Source: Tubiluchus corallicola (taxonomy: Eukaryota; Priapulida; Priapulimorpha; Priapulimorphida; Tubiluchidae). From it: DNA of 64,000 nt. Each line of letters starts with the position of its first letter. Positions within the stretch are counted from its first letter, which is position 1. The position numbers were made by a program, and so were the translations under genes. This document shows positions 48,717-62,234 of the stretch, piece after piece. Under the pieces are notes generated by a model that was not told the origin of the DNA, ran no database searches, and saw only the letters and a program-made list of their open reading frames with translations. The DNA is taken from positions 31,481 through 95,480 of the forward strand of contig JAQGDQ010000789.1 of assembly GCA_030141605.1 (NCBI GenBank), in the 5' to 3' direction.

Positions 48717-51144
48717 AATAGTTTATTTAAAGTCGATTTTGAGGTACATAAAACATTTGTTCACATAGGAACTATTATCGCTCACCAAAATTACAACAAT
48801 TATTATAAAAACTAGTGAAAACAAGCATGAGCTTGCAGAGATAAGCACAATGACATGTACCTAAGCCTATTTACAATTTGAAAACGTATAATTAAAAAAC
48901 ACTACGTCTCGTTTAGTGTGTAAAAGTACAAAGCTGAGTGTAAAAATGATCACTTATTTGACGTATGATGATAAAACCAGGTGAAAATTACAGAATTGTA
49001 ATGGTGATTACAGAATAGTGATAAAACCAGGTAAAAATTACTGAATCTCTTATTGGAACAAGTAAAACTACAGAAATACTACAATTATTACAAAATTACA
49101 GGTGAACTACATAATTACTACAAATGAAACTCTAAGAAAGCTACAGAATTACAGAAGTAAAATTATAGAATTACTTACGGGAACAAGTAAAACAGCTTTT
49201 AGTAGATAGACTCAACAGGTAATTTTTTCTGCTATGAGCTGAGTTCAAACACACTATACATTATATTAGGTAATTCCGTTTTTATAAAAACGTCAGCACA
49301 TCAAACATACAGCGTACGTTAAGTGACCGTAGATCAAAAAAATCGAAGAACCACAGTTAAAAATACACGACCTAGTCACTTAATTATTGTTTTGAAGGAT
49401 GCGCCATATTACATGCAAATCTACAAAGTTCAAATTCTTTAATAGACACTTGGGATTTGCCAAACCGCAATACGACAAAACTGAACGAAGATAGCACAAA
49501 TTCCCGACACGCTTGGCATGGCGACAATATACAACTATGATGTTTGGAAAAACTTTTCAATGGCTGCTAACAGTTCATAAATTATTCGCAATTGTGAAAC
49601 GAACTTTTCTGCAACTACAATGCGCAGTAACTGTACTATAAATCAAGGGAACGTTGTGACGGCCTTTCTGGGATTATTGGTCTGTGATAAGGGTGATTGC
49701 TGAGGTGGGTATAATAATATACCTGTACTAAACCAGTTGTGGGCATCTAGGTAATGCGGGAAACTAGAACTTGGATGACAAAACATGTGGATTTAAAAAG
49801 CGTGCTACACCATAGCACTTTCTTGTCTTCTCCTCCTATATAATATATGGCATCGCTTAACTTACAATTTTATTTTGCAAAGTCTCGTCACAGAATGAAA
49901 GTGAGTTTTTTTTACAACAAACAGAAACGAAAACAAAGTAGTAAAAAAGGAAATTGACAAAAATGACAAGTAATGAAAACTGTGAAACTATGTGGATTTG
50001 TAAATCAACAATCAACGACAAACGATATTTTGCTAACATTCTTTCCGAAATTTGCACTGTTCAAATTGGAAAGACGTAGTTTATTACCCCCTGATATGAT
50101 TACATCACCCTAACCGCCACCAGTTTCAAATGACCTCATTTTAACGCACGATTAGGTTCTGCATATAACAAAACTTGCGCAACAACTGCTTGTGGTTTGC
50201 TAATAAAGCACACAAATGAAAAAAGCTACAGATTCCCAGCCCTTCTTAGCAATTTTAGAACAAGGAATTACGAGGTATTGTTTTATGTGTTTAGTTTTGC
50301 TAAACTGATCAGACTGACAGATTCCCAAATGATTTACTGCCAAATATTTTATCGATTTTGGTGGCCCTGTTCGTGGGCATAAAAGTAGGCATACAAGCGA
50401 TCTATTACCTTGTTCCTAAATAGAAAACTAATGTATTGAACATCTTGATCAGGTGCATTGGTACAAACGAATAGGATAAAAATATTCTGTGAAATAATAA
50501 ATAATTTTTTAAATAACAAATAATGCTGCAAATCCCTGTAAGATGTACTCCATTTTTGAAGCTAAAAGACAAAATACCATTTATCTTACTTTAGTGGCTA
50601 AATGTTTGTATGTGATATGTTTTCAGTTACCAATTAGTTCAATTTTTTTGTTAACTAAAAAAGGCAAACGTCGCATAAACGTCAGAAATTATAACATATG
50701 TTGCACGAACGTGTAACAAAGCTACTTTTGCGCAATGTTATTCATTGCAACGCTTGAGAAAGCGCACTTTTTTATTGTTTTGTAGGTTGCAACTGCTTAA
50801 TAAATTATGTAAAAGATTCACCTTCCTTCTGAGTTTAAAGACTTGAATGTGGTTTAATAAATGATAGTGTATAGCAAACTACTTGTAAGATATTCTTTCT
50901 AAGTTTAGTCATTTTAGGATGTTTTTCAATGAACGCAAAAATATCATATTTTAATAACATGAATATAGTTAAACTGAACGGATCGAAAAAGATTTCTACA
51001 GTGTTTCATAGCGGCCAATGAACCTCAATTTTATCTAATAGTATAATTAAGAGATTTAATGTTAACTACGGTTATTTACAGCAAGCAAACCACGTAAATG
51101 TATTTGCATTTAATAAATCATTTACGAGTGGGAAGACAGAGACC

Positions 51145-51345
51145 TCACTGATGCTGCCTAAACATTTTATTACAAACAGTAACCAGATCTAATAAATCAT
51201 TGGCTGCAGGCTTACTAAGTTCTGCGCATGCGTCGTTCACATTAGCATCAATGACGGCATTGTCTGCCGAAAATGAAGTCAAAATCAGCTGAATGCGATC
51301 AAGTGTTGCCCGTTTGTGATAACGACGAGCGTGGAATCGTAGCAC
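51145..51345 (-). CDS. Possible isolated terminal exon, function unknown (66 codons)
   Basis: The minus strand has a splice-acceptor-like TGTAACAG directly before 51345 and then 66 open codons ending in TGA at 51145-51147. The residues are balanced (ARRYHKRATLDRIQLILTSF, later NDLLDLVTVCNKMF), helical-looking, and less AT-rich than the surroundings. I do not recognise the protein and cannot find its upstream exons, so this may be chance. Confidence 0.25.
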   Translation of the reverse strand: MLRFHARRYHKRATLDRIQLILTSFSADNAVIDANVNDACAELSKPAANDLLDLVTVCNKMFRQHQ

Positions 51346-53241
51346 CTGTTACATGTTTACATTGTTTACCGTATCGATTTCGCTAAACAGCAAATATTTT
51401 GCGTGAATGATGCCTTTTATTCCACTTAGAAACTAATGTGATTTAGATTACAGCATGCGAGGTCACGATCTTGAAAATTACAATTATTTTACAGTGAAAT
51501 TTTACACGTGCAGTATTTATTAGGCGCTAGTTGCCCATCTCTTTCTAGACAACTGTATATAGTTATCCTGTACAATATGGTTTGATGTTTCTCACAATTT
51601 GATATAAAATACAGAACTTATATCGTATAAGGGATTTATGCGAGAAAATAAACAACAGCTAAGAATGGATGTTCAGAATAATTTGATTAGTTTGTAAAAA
51701 ACATTATCGATAAGAACAGGACCCTTGCGCACAATGACAAACCGACAGTTTACAGGCGTTATCAAATTTATTGCTTTACAAGTACTAAGTTGCTTTTTAT
51801 AATTATGCAAATTTGTAATTAGAGGCTGGATACAATGCCATATAGCCGAGAATTTTCAAGCAATTTATATATAAATTTAACAGGTTAAATTTCAATCATT
51901 TTAACACTTATCCACTAATTTTTGCCAAGAAAGTAGAAAAAATAAATATTTTATGTTTGATATTGCCAGGATCCATAAAAATAAAAAAGCTTTATGATAG
52001 TATGATGGTATTGTCTTTATGGGCGCTTTAATTTTATTTCATTTATTTAATAATTTATTTTATTTTATTTTTCCACATTTTTAAATTTTAATATACACCT
52101 ATGCTTTTTACAAAAGAAGACAATTCGATGTTTATAGAAACACCGTGATAAAGGATGGGGTGCAAAAACGCAATAAGGAATTTAGATCGCCTTAAAGCAA
52201 GTTATCATTGGAAAATGGGAAGAATCATCCCAAAAACAAATAAATAAACTATTTGCTATTGATTAATTCAGGCTCCACCTTATATATTATATGTATTATT
52301 ATGTATATATATATATACATATTAATACATATGTATATATTATACCACCATATTATATGTATATGTATATAGATATCTATTTTCATACGTGTTCATGTTA
52401 ACTTCATCCCATTGCAAAGAGAAATACATTTTTAACGAATCTTTTGAAAGGGCTCTTTTTTGCGTCCATCCGAATATTTTTACTTAAAGTAAAACTGAAA
52501 CAATCATACAATTTTTCTTTTAATATTAGTCTCCTAATTTTAAGGAAATTGCTAAAAGCTACATAAATGTTTACTGCCAGAAAGTAAGCATATTTCTGTG
52601 CCTATTCCCGTTAAAATATCACTGATCATGATATATTTTCAGAGTTCAGTAAATCCTTATATTCGTTGGCAAGTAAAACTTTACGCCTAGAGACGTGATT
52701 AAAAAAAAACAATTCAGGTTTGTAATTTTACAACGTTTGGTTAGTTAAATGCTAAAAAATTAATCAATCAGGATTTCCTGAGCAGAAATCAATATGAATA
52801 GCCAAAGTTCTCAGAAAAATCATACAGCGTTAAAGCCCACTAGAGTTCAAATCAAAGATACTAGGTCATGACATTTTTAAATACTGTCTACAACACGTTC
52901 TGGGCGTGGGCCAATCACCAGTTGGCCATCAGGAGTTAATCTAAAGCAATTTTGGCCCGGGAAACTTCCTGTAAATCGGCATCGGCTCGACTTGTGGGAT
53001 AGCGGTTCGAAAGGCTGGCAATTCAGGTCGATTAGCTCGAGACCTAGCTACTTAAGTACAATGCCCAAATGTTGCAAACCTGCACAGTGAGCCGATATTT
53101 AAACTTTTAAACAATAAATTATTGGAATTGGCTCTGTTGGTGTTAATATAGCTATCTCGTTATAACAAAATATTGCTTCGTTATATCGAAATACAACCTC
53201 TTTAATATCTCTTTATAACAAGAATACTATTATTTATAACG

Positions 53242-53242
<1 letters not shown>

Positions 53243-53327
<85 letters not shown>
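53243..53327. repeat. AAT trinucleotide microsatellite
   Basis: About 28 uninterrupted AAT units, followed by a T-rich stretch. Confidence 0.95.
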
Positions 53328-56300
53328 TTTTATTTATTTTATTTTATTTCGCAACCAAAACACACTTGACGTGAACTCTCCGCGTTTGTTTGTGTTATAC
53401 GGCAGCAAGCAACCGTTCAAATGAGAAGATGATCTGATTGGCCATCACGAGATGGACCCCTTCTGGTTTATTGACGTTTACCGACCTGTGTATTTTACAC
53501 TGCTCAAAATCCTGCTGACTAATATTCATTGTCAAAAGAGGCAGATTCATCCAAATCTATTTTACCATTTTTGTGACAGGGCTTAGGCCTACGTTTATCG
53601 TTGTCGATTTCCTTTTTCAATTCCAATTTAAAAGGAACCCACATTTTTGCAATTGTGCAAATATTCTAATATTTGATATAATACAGAATAGTCCAGTAAG
53701 TTCAACTTGTACCTAAATACTATACAAAAATGCGACCTAAGCATTTCGCGAACAAAGCCAAAATTTTTAAACGTTCACTTGTCATGTTCATATAAGCGAT
53801 TTCCGAACGCACGTCAACCGTTCAAGCCCAATAACCATCACAAGTTTACGTTAACTATGAACAGACTAATTTCTCTGCATATATGTAAACAGATTTTCAG
53901 TTCATATTGAACGCTACCCTTATCATTAACTATACTGCGACTATTTTTCAAGATATTTGCATCAATATTATCGCAAGAGATTGTTTTTACATTTTAATTT
54001 TGCGAAATTATTACGTCTGTACAACTACACCGTCTTTTGCACTATAGTGACTAAGAAATTTCAAGCTAAGAAATTTGCGCAGAATCGTTACTGGCCAATA
54101 ATGTGCGATAATAATAACACAATAGTGTGAACTAAGCCTTTCATTCGAATAACAATTTTTCTTCTATACTTTCCATATTTCATCATCTGAGCCAGGTGAA
54201 AATGTAAAGCACGATAAAGTAAAAACCTCGATGTTCAGAGCCATCTGTGCCCAGATTTTCGTATTAATGATATAGTATCAAGCTTTAGCGGTTGTGCTCG
54301 TACCTGTATTTCTTCACGTGATTTTTGTACGGCTGTAGAAACCAGTACTTATCCTGTTCATCGGAATCACTGGTGTCCATGTAATTCACATGTTTATTCC
54401 TTCCAGGATAACACTGAACTCAGCTGGGTGAATTCATACTATCACGTATTAGCGTAATACCGGAAATGCGGCCGGATACAGTTGTAAAACGTTAGTTTTT
54501 GAAGTTCTGGGTTTACATTTATTAGCGGCCTCTGTACCCCGCCCTCACTTCGCCAAATTTATAGCCGGGTGGAACGCCCTATAGCCTCTTGGCTGAACTC
54601 AAAAGTATTCATATTCAAAGTTTCGCAACGCTGGCCCTGTCAAGTATTTAGATGGGTTTACCAAACTTGAGTTGTGGTTGGCCAATTTTCACATAAAAAT
54701 ATTTATTTCGCTTTAGATGAATAACTAAAGAATCGAACATGACAAATTAGCTTATTATTATTACTAGGACAGCCTCTGTTAACCTACTAGGATAGTCAAC
54801 TAGGATAGCTTGTGAGTTTTTGATTAAACCAAAATAATCCGAATAATTCAAGAATCAAAACTTAATAAGATTTTCGAGGTTTGTTGACTTAGTTATTGAG
54901 GTTACGCTAACTGGACTAGGATGTCCTTTCCCTGCCGGAAATCAGATAAGAATTTACTGGACTATTACATTTGTGATGAAACAGAAGTCAACGCCAAAGG
55001 AAATGGTGAATATGGAGGTCAACTAAGAGACAGATTTCGCCTACATGCCGTGAATTTCTTTTATAGAATTAAGAACAACTTGAAAATGCTGAAGAAATAC
55101 TTATTCAGAAGATATTTGAAATGTTGGTTTGACGGAGTTCTCCTTTCAGTCTTTGAACATTCTGAGCTGTTTGTTTCACGGTTCAGAGTTCGTTTCAAAA
55201 TCGAGAAAACTTCAAAACTTGGCACATTGCCAGCTCTCACCACTTGCATGCACAAGTTAGAAACTAGTGCATGTATTCATAGATAAAATATATCGACGTA
55301 ACCATTTAGTAAAATTTGTAAGAACATTGGTATTAGAAACAAAGAAATCTAGACTTTGTGTTAATTTTACATAAATATCAGATAGAGACGACAAAAACAG
55401 CAAAAATAATGAAACTGACGCTGCTGGTCGAGAAACGCACACTGCTTCCATTAAAATTAAACAGCAGCTTACACCAGGCGGAGTAAAAAATGTGCCGAAC
55501 TTTTGATCATGATATTATACGAACAAAATAACAGAAACCCTTGAAAATTACCAAACTGACGTTATAGGCGATTATGTGCAAACTTTAGGTCACTTCCACA
55601 GATTTTTCCAAAGATACAGACGTTTTAAAGCAACAAACTAAAAATAAATGTCGAACAAAATTTGTCTATCACTGTTGTTATAACATGCAGTAAGTGTCCT
55701 ATGTGTCTACCACTTTCATTGCAAATTAGACGAAAGTGTTTCTTCCAACAGCTGACACAGTTTCTCACTTCCTTAAAAATTAATGAAACGGTATTTGGTC
55801 CCGGGACGCAACAATTTTGGCCTTTATTTCCTCTGTGTCAAACGGCTCTGTGTGGCCTCCTACACTTTCTCTCTAAGTTTAAGGGAATTCCCAGATGCCG
55901 ACCCAGACGATTAAAAAAAATCACATTTTTACTGGGAGTTTTTTATTAGTGCTTTATCTTTTGTGGTGAAAACCGTGATGTAACTGGCTGATTTGATTTA
56001 TTTATTTTTTTGATCCATGTATTAAATGTTTTATACCTCAACGTAGCGGTTTTTTTAAACTTTTTCAATTGTTGATTAACTGACATTGTCCCAGCATTTT
56101 AATACGCAAAAGCTTTTTAGCCATAATTTAAAAACTACTGAAAATATAAACTTGTATCTTTAACAGCGAGAAATCAATGCATTGCAATATCATGCCGTGA
56201 AACTACAACAATGTAGGCCACTTGTTTTTACTATTATTGTAGTCTATAATTCAGCCCATTTTTCTGCGTCGAACGATTATACCGTGTATTCTCACTAGTG

Positions 56301-58959
56301 TAAAAATGACAGGCAACACACTAGACAGGTCAATTGAAAAAAATCGATTCGATATATGTATATAAATGTCACAAAATGTCACATTTTAAACTTGCAACAC
56401 ACCAATACCACACTTTCCTCAAAATTATGCGGTAGCTTTTGTTTATTGAAACTAATCGGCAGCTAAATTTCACACAAATAATAACAACTACTCATATGCC
56501 AACACCGACACTGCGGTAAAAAAGCAGTTTGCTAAAAATTCTCACTGAAAACTTTTGTGATCGGTGAGTTGCCGCTCAACGTCAGAGATATAGAACCTCA
56601 AATTTGATCCGCCGGGGTAGTTTCGGTTTCGAAAAAGGAACCGGAGTGGGGGATTTACGGGATAATAGAGGCAATTTTTCAGGATTAAGAAGGTATGCAA
56701 AGTCGATACAATGTGGCCCGGTACCAGATGCAAAGCTTGGCCATTTGCTGTATGCTTAGGATCTGTCGTATAGCAAATTCCTTCCATGAACTTGAGAAAG
56801 ATAATAAGTGAACAGAACATTAATGAATGCAAAATTTTCATACATACTGTAAAGGAAATTATCATGAAAAACTATTAGAATACCCAAAAAATAATGTTGT
56901 AAATAATCGTACAGTAATTTTTGTCTATAACTGTACAGTAACATTAAATTTAATGTAAGTTAAAATCAAGCAAAAATAAAGCAAATTGTGCGAATTTCAT
57001 TACCTTTGGCCAGCCGCCTATTTAAAAGTTTAATGAAATAAACATTGTTTTAACGTGTTTTTATCATAAGCGTCCCTGCAAATAGAAGGATTGTATCGTT
57101 GATGTATTGATGCCAATGATGAGAAGACACCAATGATATAAATGATACAATATCAGGTGATTACGGGTAAAACAGGTAAACTTCCATGATTCTTAAAACC
57201 CCGTTTGCGCAATGAAGTTACGCAAGTTTTTTACCCAATAATTGTCCGAACTGAGAAATAGTACGTCCAAGGCTCGCTTCAGTGATTCTGGGGCGCGTTT
57301 ACGATAAGTTAATGTTTTTTTATTGACAATGTGTTACCATGTACATAACAGTGGCCATTTTTCAGTCAGTTTCAGCAAGAAGTGTCATACATAAATACAC
57401 TGCGAAAACATTCCTTGCAAAACAATGAAAACAAACCACACTTTTTGTGAATTAGATGTAAATAATTGTTTGTAAATATTGTTTTTGCTGGAATTATAAC
57501 CAGTAAGAGAGCGTGCAGTAGAGCTGTGTCCCTCTGCTAATGACCCTCTAATTTTTCCTGCTCAGATGTGCTCTAGCCTACTCTGCTTTGCCATCCTCTG
57601 TCTTGCCCTGCTTTGCCTCTTCATGTTCAACGTCACCTCCCAAATTGCCTAGCACTCTTTTCAATATCTCTTCTCTGTTTCGCTCCATTTCATTTTATAT
57701 TCTCTTTATATCGCCATTGCATGAAGTCTAAACCCATCTATATCCGCATTACCTCATTACGTCATTATAATCCACATCATTCTATGTTCTACCTTCTTAT
57801 TCTTTTAAAAATATTTTATATTTTGTAATTTTATGCTGTACTGTAATTCAACCTTTTGATTGTAATGATGATAAATGAGCTTATATTGAAATTCTTGCTT
57901 AAAAAATTTAATATAAAAAAATCATTACACTCTTCTTTTTTTAAACTTGGTTTTGTGCCTTCCTTTAGCAAGCAAATGTGACTATCTGACATTAAAACGT
58001 GATCAGAAATGTGAAGCAAAGATTTTAAAATATTATAATTGTTAATTAATTAACAAATTAGCAAACCTCATGTGTTCTCAGTAGTCAGAATCCACAACTA
58101 ACTCAAGTAGCTAAGTGTTTCTTGAGGAAAACAACAACGCCTGTTTGTTTACGCTCATATTTGTTTATTTTGATCTTGACTCAGACGCATATTACATGAT
58201 TAGCACTTAGTAAGCCGATATTAAATGTCACAAAAAAACTTCATAAAATAACAAGTGCACCTCAGGCTGAATCTGAAAGCTCAGACTGCATCTTGTTAAC
58301 GATTAAGCTGCCCATTAAACTCCCCAGCAGCGTAGCACAGCACCACAACGTACAATGAGAAAAATAAAGTAAGAAGGTACACAAAAGAGTCCTTAGGCGC
58401 TTCCAGAAAATTAAGTTCATATTCAAGACTCCTATTCTGAAACTTAGAAAATCACACGGGTTTCTTAAGCAAGGCAAGACATCCAGCCGATTCATAAGAT
58501 AGCAGCTTTTGGTATCATCTAAATTATGCGCTACTTTAGCAGCACTTGCATATTAATGGAAATGCAACTTACAAACTTCCTCTTGCAACCCTTCTTTTGT
58601 CTGGTCATTGTAATTTCTCATTTTGAAGGACTCAAAGTTCTCAAACTGTTTCGTGAGTCACACATAGTTAATGATACATTTTACATTATCCCTTACAGTC
58701 CAGAACAACGTGCACGCTTACAATAACATCTATGAATTTAAACTGAATATTTATGTTAGGGTTAATAAACACGTTTGTTTTGTGGTCTTATGTTTGATTC
58801 TTATTATGAGATACAAAAAGTAAGGCTAAGGGTAAAGATTTATGTGAACTAGACAAGTTAGTACGTCAGTTAGTCAGACAAAAATCATTGAAGCAGGAAA
58901 TACTGTATTTGGTTAGCCAGTTATAAGAATGAACTTTTGGAGTGTCTTGATCACTAGGA

Positions 58960-59100
58960 AATGCGGTGGCTTAGTGGTCTAAGACCTTTATAATGTAAAC
59001 AGAAGGTCACTTGTTCAAATCCAACCTGTATTTCATATTTCCTGTCTTTCAAGTTTGGTAATAAAATTTAATTAACTGGAGGTTAGTAACATCATTAATA
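58960..59100 (+). mobile_element. tRNA-derived SINE with family tail
   Basis: GGTGGCTTAGTGGTCTAAGA (A-box side) near 58970, CTTGTTCAAATCCAAC (B box) near 59011, TTTCCTGTCTTTCAAGTTTG, ATTTAATTAACTGGAGG and GTAACATCATTAATAATAAT. This is the cleanest of the SINE copies in the window; it runs into the microsatellite at 59098. Confidence 0.75.
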
Positions 59101-59109
59101 ATAATAATG

Positions 59110-59141
<32 letters not shown>

Positions 59142-59307
59142 GATAATGATAATGATATGATATGATAATGATATGATATGATATGATATGATATGATATG
59201 ATATGATATGATAATGATAATGATAATGATAATGATAATGATAATGATAATGATAATGATAATGATAATGATAATGATAATGATAATGATAATGATAATG
59301 ATAATGA
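59098..59307. repeat. AATGAT / ATGAT microsatellite grown from a SINE tail
   Basis: The AAT-type tail of the adjacent SINE passes into about 30 units of GATAAT with an inner block of GATAT pentamers. Confidence 0.93.
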
Positions 59308-59781
59308 CTAAGATTATAATAATTAATTTACAACATCATTTTGCCTGAATTGTATTCTATGTAAACGCTTTTCGTCTCACTTTTCACGAATCTGCGTCGA
59401 GCAGGCCAATAAATTAAAACAGTAAAATGCGCAAAGAGGAGCTTAAGAGTTCCTTTAACCATAATACCTGCCTAATAAGGCAGACAAAAAATGTATCACC
59501 GCGGAACTTCTTAAATCACGCAAGTGTTTGTGCGCGCATTTTCTTGACACAAAATTTATTTTTACCACCAACGAAGTTGCATAACATGGTAATTTTAAAC
59601 TGTCTACCTCACACTTTGAAAACAGCCAAAATGGTTTTAAATTTTGCTTTCGCTAGGGTTAAAAGCAGACTAGAATGTCATTTTTTTAATTCCAGAAATT
59701 TTAGGAAAATGTTCTGAGTCTCGATATTTTCGCCTTTCATGAATCACTTCTTTCTCCATGAGCTTCCAATTTCATGACGTA

Positions 59782-60783
59782 CCGTAAAACGGGGTGAGTT
59801 CGCCACTTTTTAGGGGTATTTTTTACGTTTCCTGCCATAGCAAGAGAATTACCCAACCGATTTTCTTAGTTCAAGCTTTATATTGCCTTTCGTATGAAAC
59901 ACTATCGTGGGGTGAATTCGCCACTAACAATTTAACACTGTGTAATGCCATTCTAGGCAGCTGAAGTTAACTGGTTGTGATTGGCTGGTTGGGGGTGAGT
60001 TCGCCACCCTATGAAAAAATTATGAAAAATGTCTAGTTTTAGCCGAATTATTGAAAATGTTCGATGGTGGGACGTTTTCAATAAGGGGCCCTACGTTGGC
60101 AAGGAAGGCTTGAACGTCTTGTGCACTGATCTTCGCGCGGGCGTCCTTGACGTTGCCAGCCACTCTGAAAACCAGATTGTTCCTTCGTGCGAATGATTTG
60201 ACAAAGTCTATTCCAGGGGTGTTTGCCTTGAATCGTCGTTCCTGGATTCCCTTCACGTCGAGAACACTCTTAATCAGTAGTCGGAGATCGATGGCAGTCA
60301 TTGGGAACCCCCACTCAGCGGCCACTTGGAGTGTTGGCGATTTCGTGCTCCTCGGCGGCGGAGAACACTGGCTGACCTCCGGTCTTCCGCGGATGACTTC
60401 GTGAGAGTTTGTCAGAAAGGGACTTTCTTGGAACTCCGAATTGCCTCGCCGCTGCGCTGACTGTCCTGTTGGTATTCTTGACGGCATGTAGGGCAGCTTC
60501 CAGAGCTTCTGGGGTATAATTTTGGTATCTATGACCCGGTACAGGGGTGCAGGTGCGTGGCATGTTAAGTAGCAAGAAATAGTAGACAAATAATATGTAG
60601 TGCAGAATGGAATACTTCTAGTGCGAATTGAAAGAAGATAACTGTCGCAAACTGTTTATAATGACGGTGATCATGATATCTGTTCATTAAACACTGAACA
60701 ATAGTTACAGCAAACACTACAATGGCCATTACGTAGGGGGTGGCGAACTCACCCTCGGGTGGCGAACTCACCCCGTTTTACGG
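59782..60783. mobile_element. Complete pogo-like DNA transposon, internally deleted
   Basis: Perfect 25-bp terminal inverted repeats, opening CCGTAAAACGGGGTGAGTT at 59782-59806 and inverted at 60759-60783, flanked on both sides by TA (59780-59781 and 60784-60785), the target duplication of the Tc1/mariner/pogo superfamily. The core GGTGGCGAACTCACCC recurs inside the ends: at 59907-59924, 59991-60010 (both inverted) and 60736-60754, giving five sites with the two ends. It is markedly richer in GC than its surroundings. The encoded transposase is a remnant. Confidence 0.9.
60020..60563 (-). pseudogene. Pogo/Tigger-like transposase remnant (DNA-binding half only)
   Basis: The ATG at 60561-60563 opens a psq-type helix-turn-helix domain (YTPEALEAALHAVK, VSAAARQFGVPRKSLSDKL), then GGQPVFSAAEEHEIA. 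A frameshift near 60320-60335 moves the continuation (VAAEWGFPMTAIDLRLLIKS, FVKSFARRNNLVFR, ENVPPSNIFN) into another frame. In this family the last block is followed by YDET and a DDE/D catalytic domain of some 200 residues; here it stops after a few unrelated codons, so the nuclease domain has been deleted. The element could move only with a transposase made elsewhere. Confidence 0.85.
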
Positions 60784-60995
60784 TATCGTCCGATGACCTT
60801 CATTTTTCTGCAGGTTCTTCTATTAAAATTAACTAATTGTTCCTCTTTGGTTTGTTTCTACCTGCAGATCTGGTTTCTCCTAATCTCTCTAAAGCCCTCG
60901 CCATCAGTATTCTGGCAAAGTTTGCCCTAAGTCGTATGCTGGACAGCGGAAGTGTAGCCATTACTTGTGCAATGTTCAGTGTTTAGTTTGTTATT

Positions 60996-61215
60996 GTATA
61001 ACCGGTGTTATTCCTGTGGTCATCATGTATAGGCGTACCGGAGAAAATTTCGCAAGTGCGCTGAAGAAATTTACCCTAAAACTTTTCAAAGTTGCCCTGG
61101 CCTGATTTTGAAACAACTGTAACAACTAACAACGGACCATATAACAACAAAAATATCATATATAAAACAATATACATGTAATAGGAAATTATATAAATAA
61201 AATTTACCAAAAATT
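60996..61215 (+). repeat. Inverted repeat X, left copy
   Basis: GTATAACCGGTGTTATTCCT through to AATTTACCAAAAATT matches, in reverse complement and with few differences, 63462-63683. It may be a LINE 3' UTR: homology to the right copy fades beyond the ATGTACTTG motif. Confidence 0.8.
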
Positions 61216-61909
61216 ATTGGTAAAAAATGCAAGTACATTTTCTAACGTTTTAATAATTCGAAGAGAGTGGAGTTTCTTCTTTGCAAACATGTCTGTATAG
61301 ACTTATAAAACTTTTTTACATTCATTGATGAATACGTGCTAAAATTGTAAAGGAGCCTATGCGGTTTTACTGAACCAAATTTCATAGCAGCAATTATTAT
61401 TAACCGAAAAAAAAACTTAGAAAACAAATAAACAGAATTATTTGTCACGAAAATAACCAACTTTTGTCCTGAGAGGGCAGTCGCTTCTTCAGACTCCCGC
61501 TAGTCCCGCTCACCCATGTCATCGCCTTGTGTGTAAAAGCTGCTTAGTTAGTTTAATTCCGTGTTACGCAATTCTTAATAAAGAGTTGTTGTGCCTAAGC
61601 ACTCATTTCATTAGCTTTGCTGTTCACACGCCCCGATTATAGACCTCGTCGGCTCATCATATCTAATCCTGACTTTCTTTCTCATGAATTGTGTCCCTTG
61701 TACCCTCTAGGTCGCCAAGGGCCTCTAGGTCGCCAAGGGCCTCATTTCGCGACAATATGTATAGGCCTCTGAAATTCCCGAATTTAATATTTGTAAACAG
61801 TTACGTTTTACTTCCCTTGTGTTTTTAAATGTATCATGGCTTTATAAGAAAATTTGTAATTCCTTATGGCAGGCCAAACCTCCAATAATTTGAGAAATGC
61901 ATGTTTTTC

Positions 61910-62234
61910 AGAGCAAACGCTCTTTCCGCTCCAAAAAACTTCAGTTTAATCAGAAACCATGAATTTTGCTATTAAAGCATTGTTTCGCTCAGAAATCCTG
62001 ACATCAGAAGCCAAAAAATAAGGCCAATAATTAAGCAAAAAACTGGTTTATAAACAGTTTTCTGCATAAGAACAGTACAGATGGGGGAGGGGGAGAAGTG
62101 ATGGTTAAAAGAGATCTCAGAAAGGAAGGGTGGCTCCGGAAGATTCCGCTCAGCGAGTTCAAAAAACACCCAGTATTGTACTCAAAAACACAGCTGTGTC
62201 ACACAGGTAAAATGAGTTGGACCTAGTTTGTATA
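61910..62234 (+). repeat. Inverted repeat Y, left copy
   Basis: From AGAGCAAACGCTCTTTCCGC to GACCTAGTTTGTATA, this matches the reverse complement of 63679-64000 along its whole length with scattered changes and small indels. It has no coding potential that I recognise. Confidence 0.85.

Larger units (their letters stand above)
48717..58959. other. About 10 kb without a recognisable gene
   Basis: AT-rich sequence upstream of transporter B. Apart from the AAT microsatellite at 53243-53327 and one acceptor-bounded frame at 51145-51345, I see only short frames with no homology, AT-rich palindromes near 52290-52375, and GC-richer patches near 52900-53060 and 54430-54600 that could be regulatory or repeat DNA. 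Confidence 0.4.

Noticed and set aside
54921-55286. 121-codon + strand frame
   Set aside because: No recognised motif, no clear splice signals, and an overlapping frame on the other strand; length is possible by chance over 10 kb of non-coding DNA.
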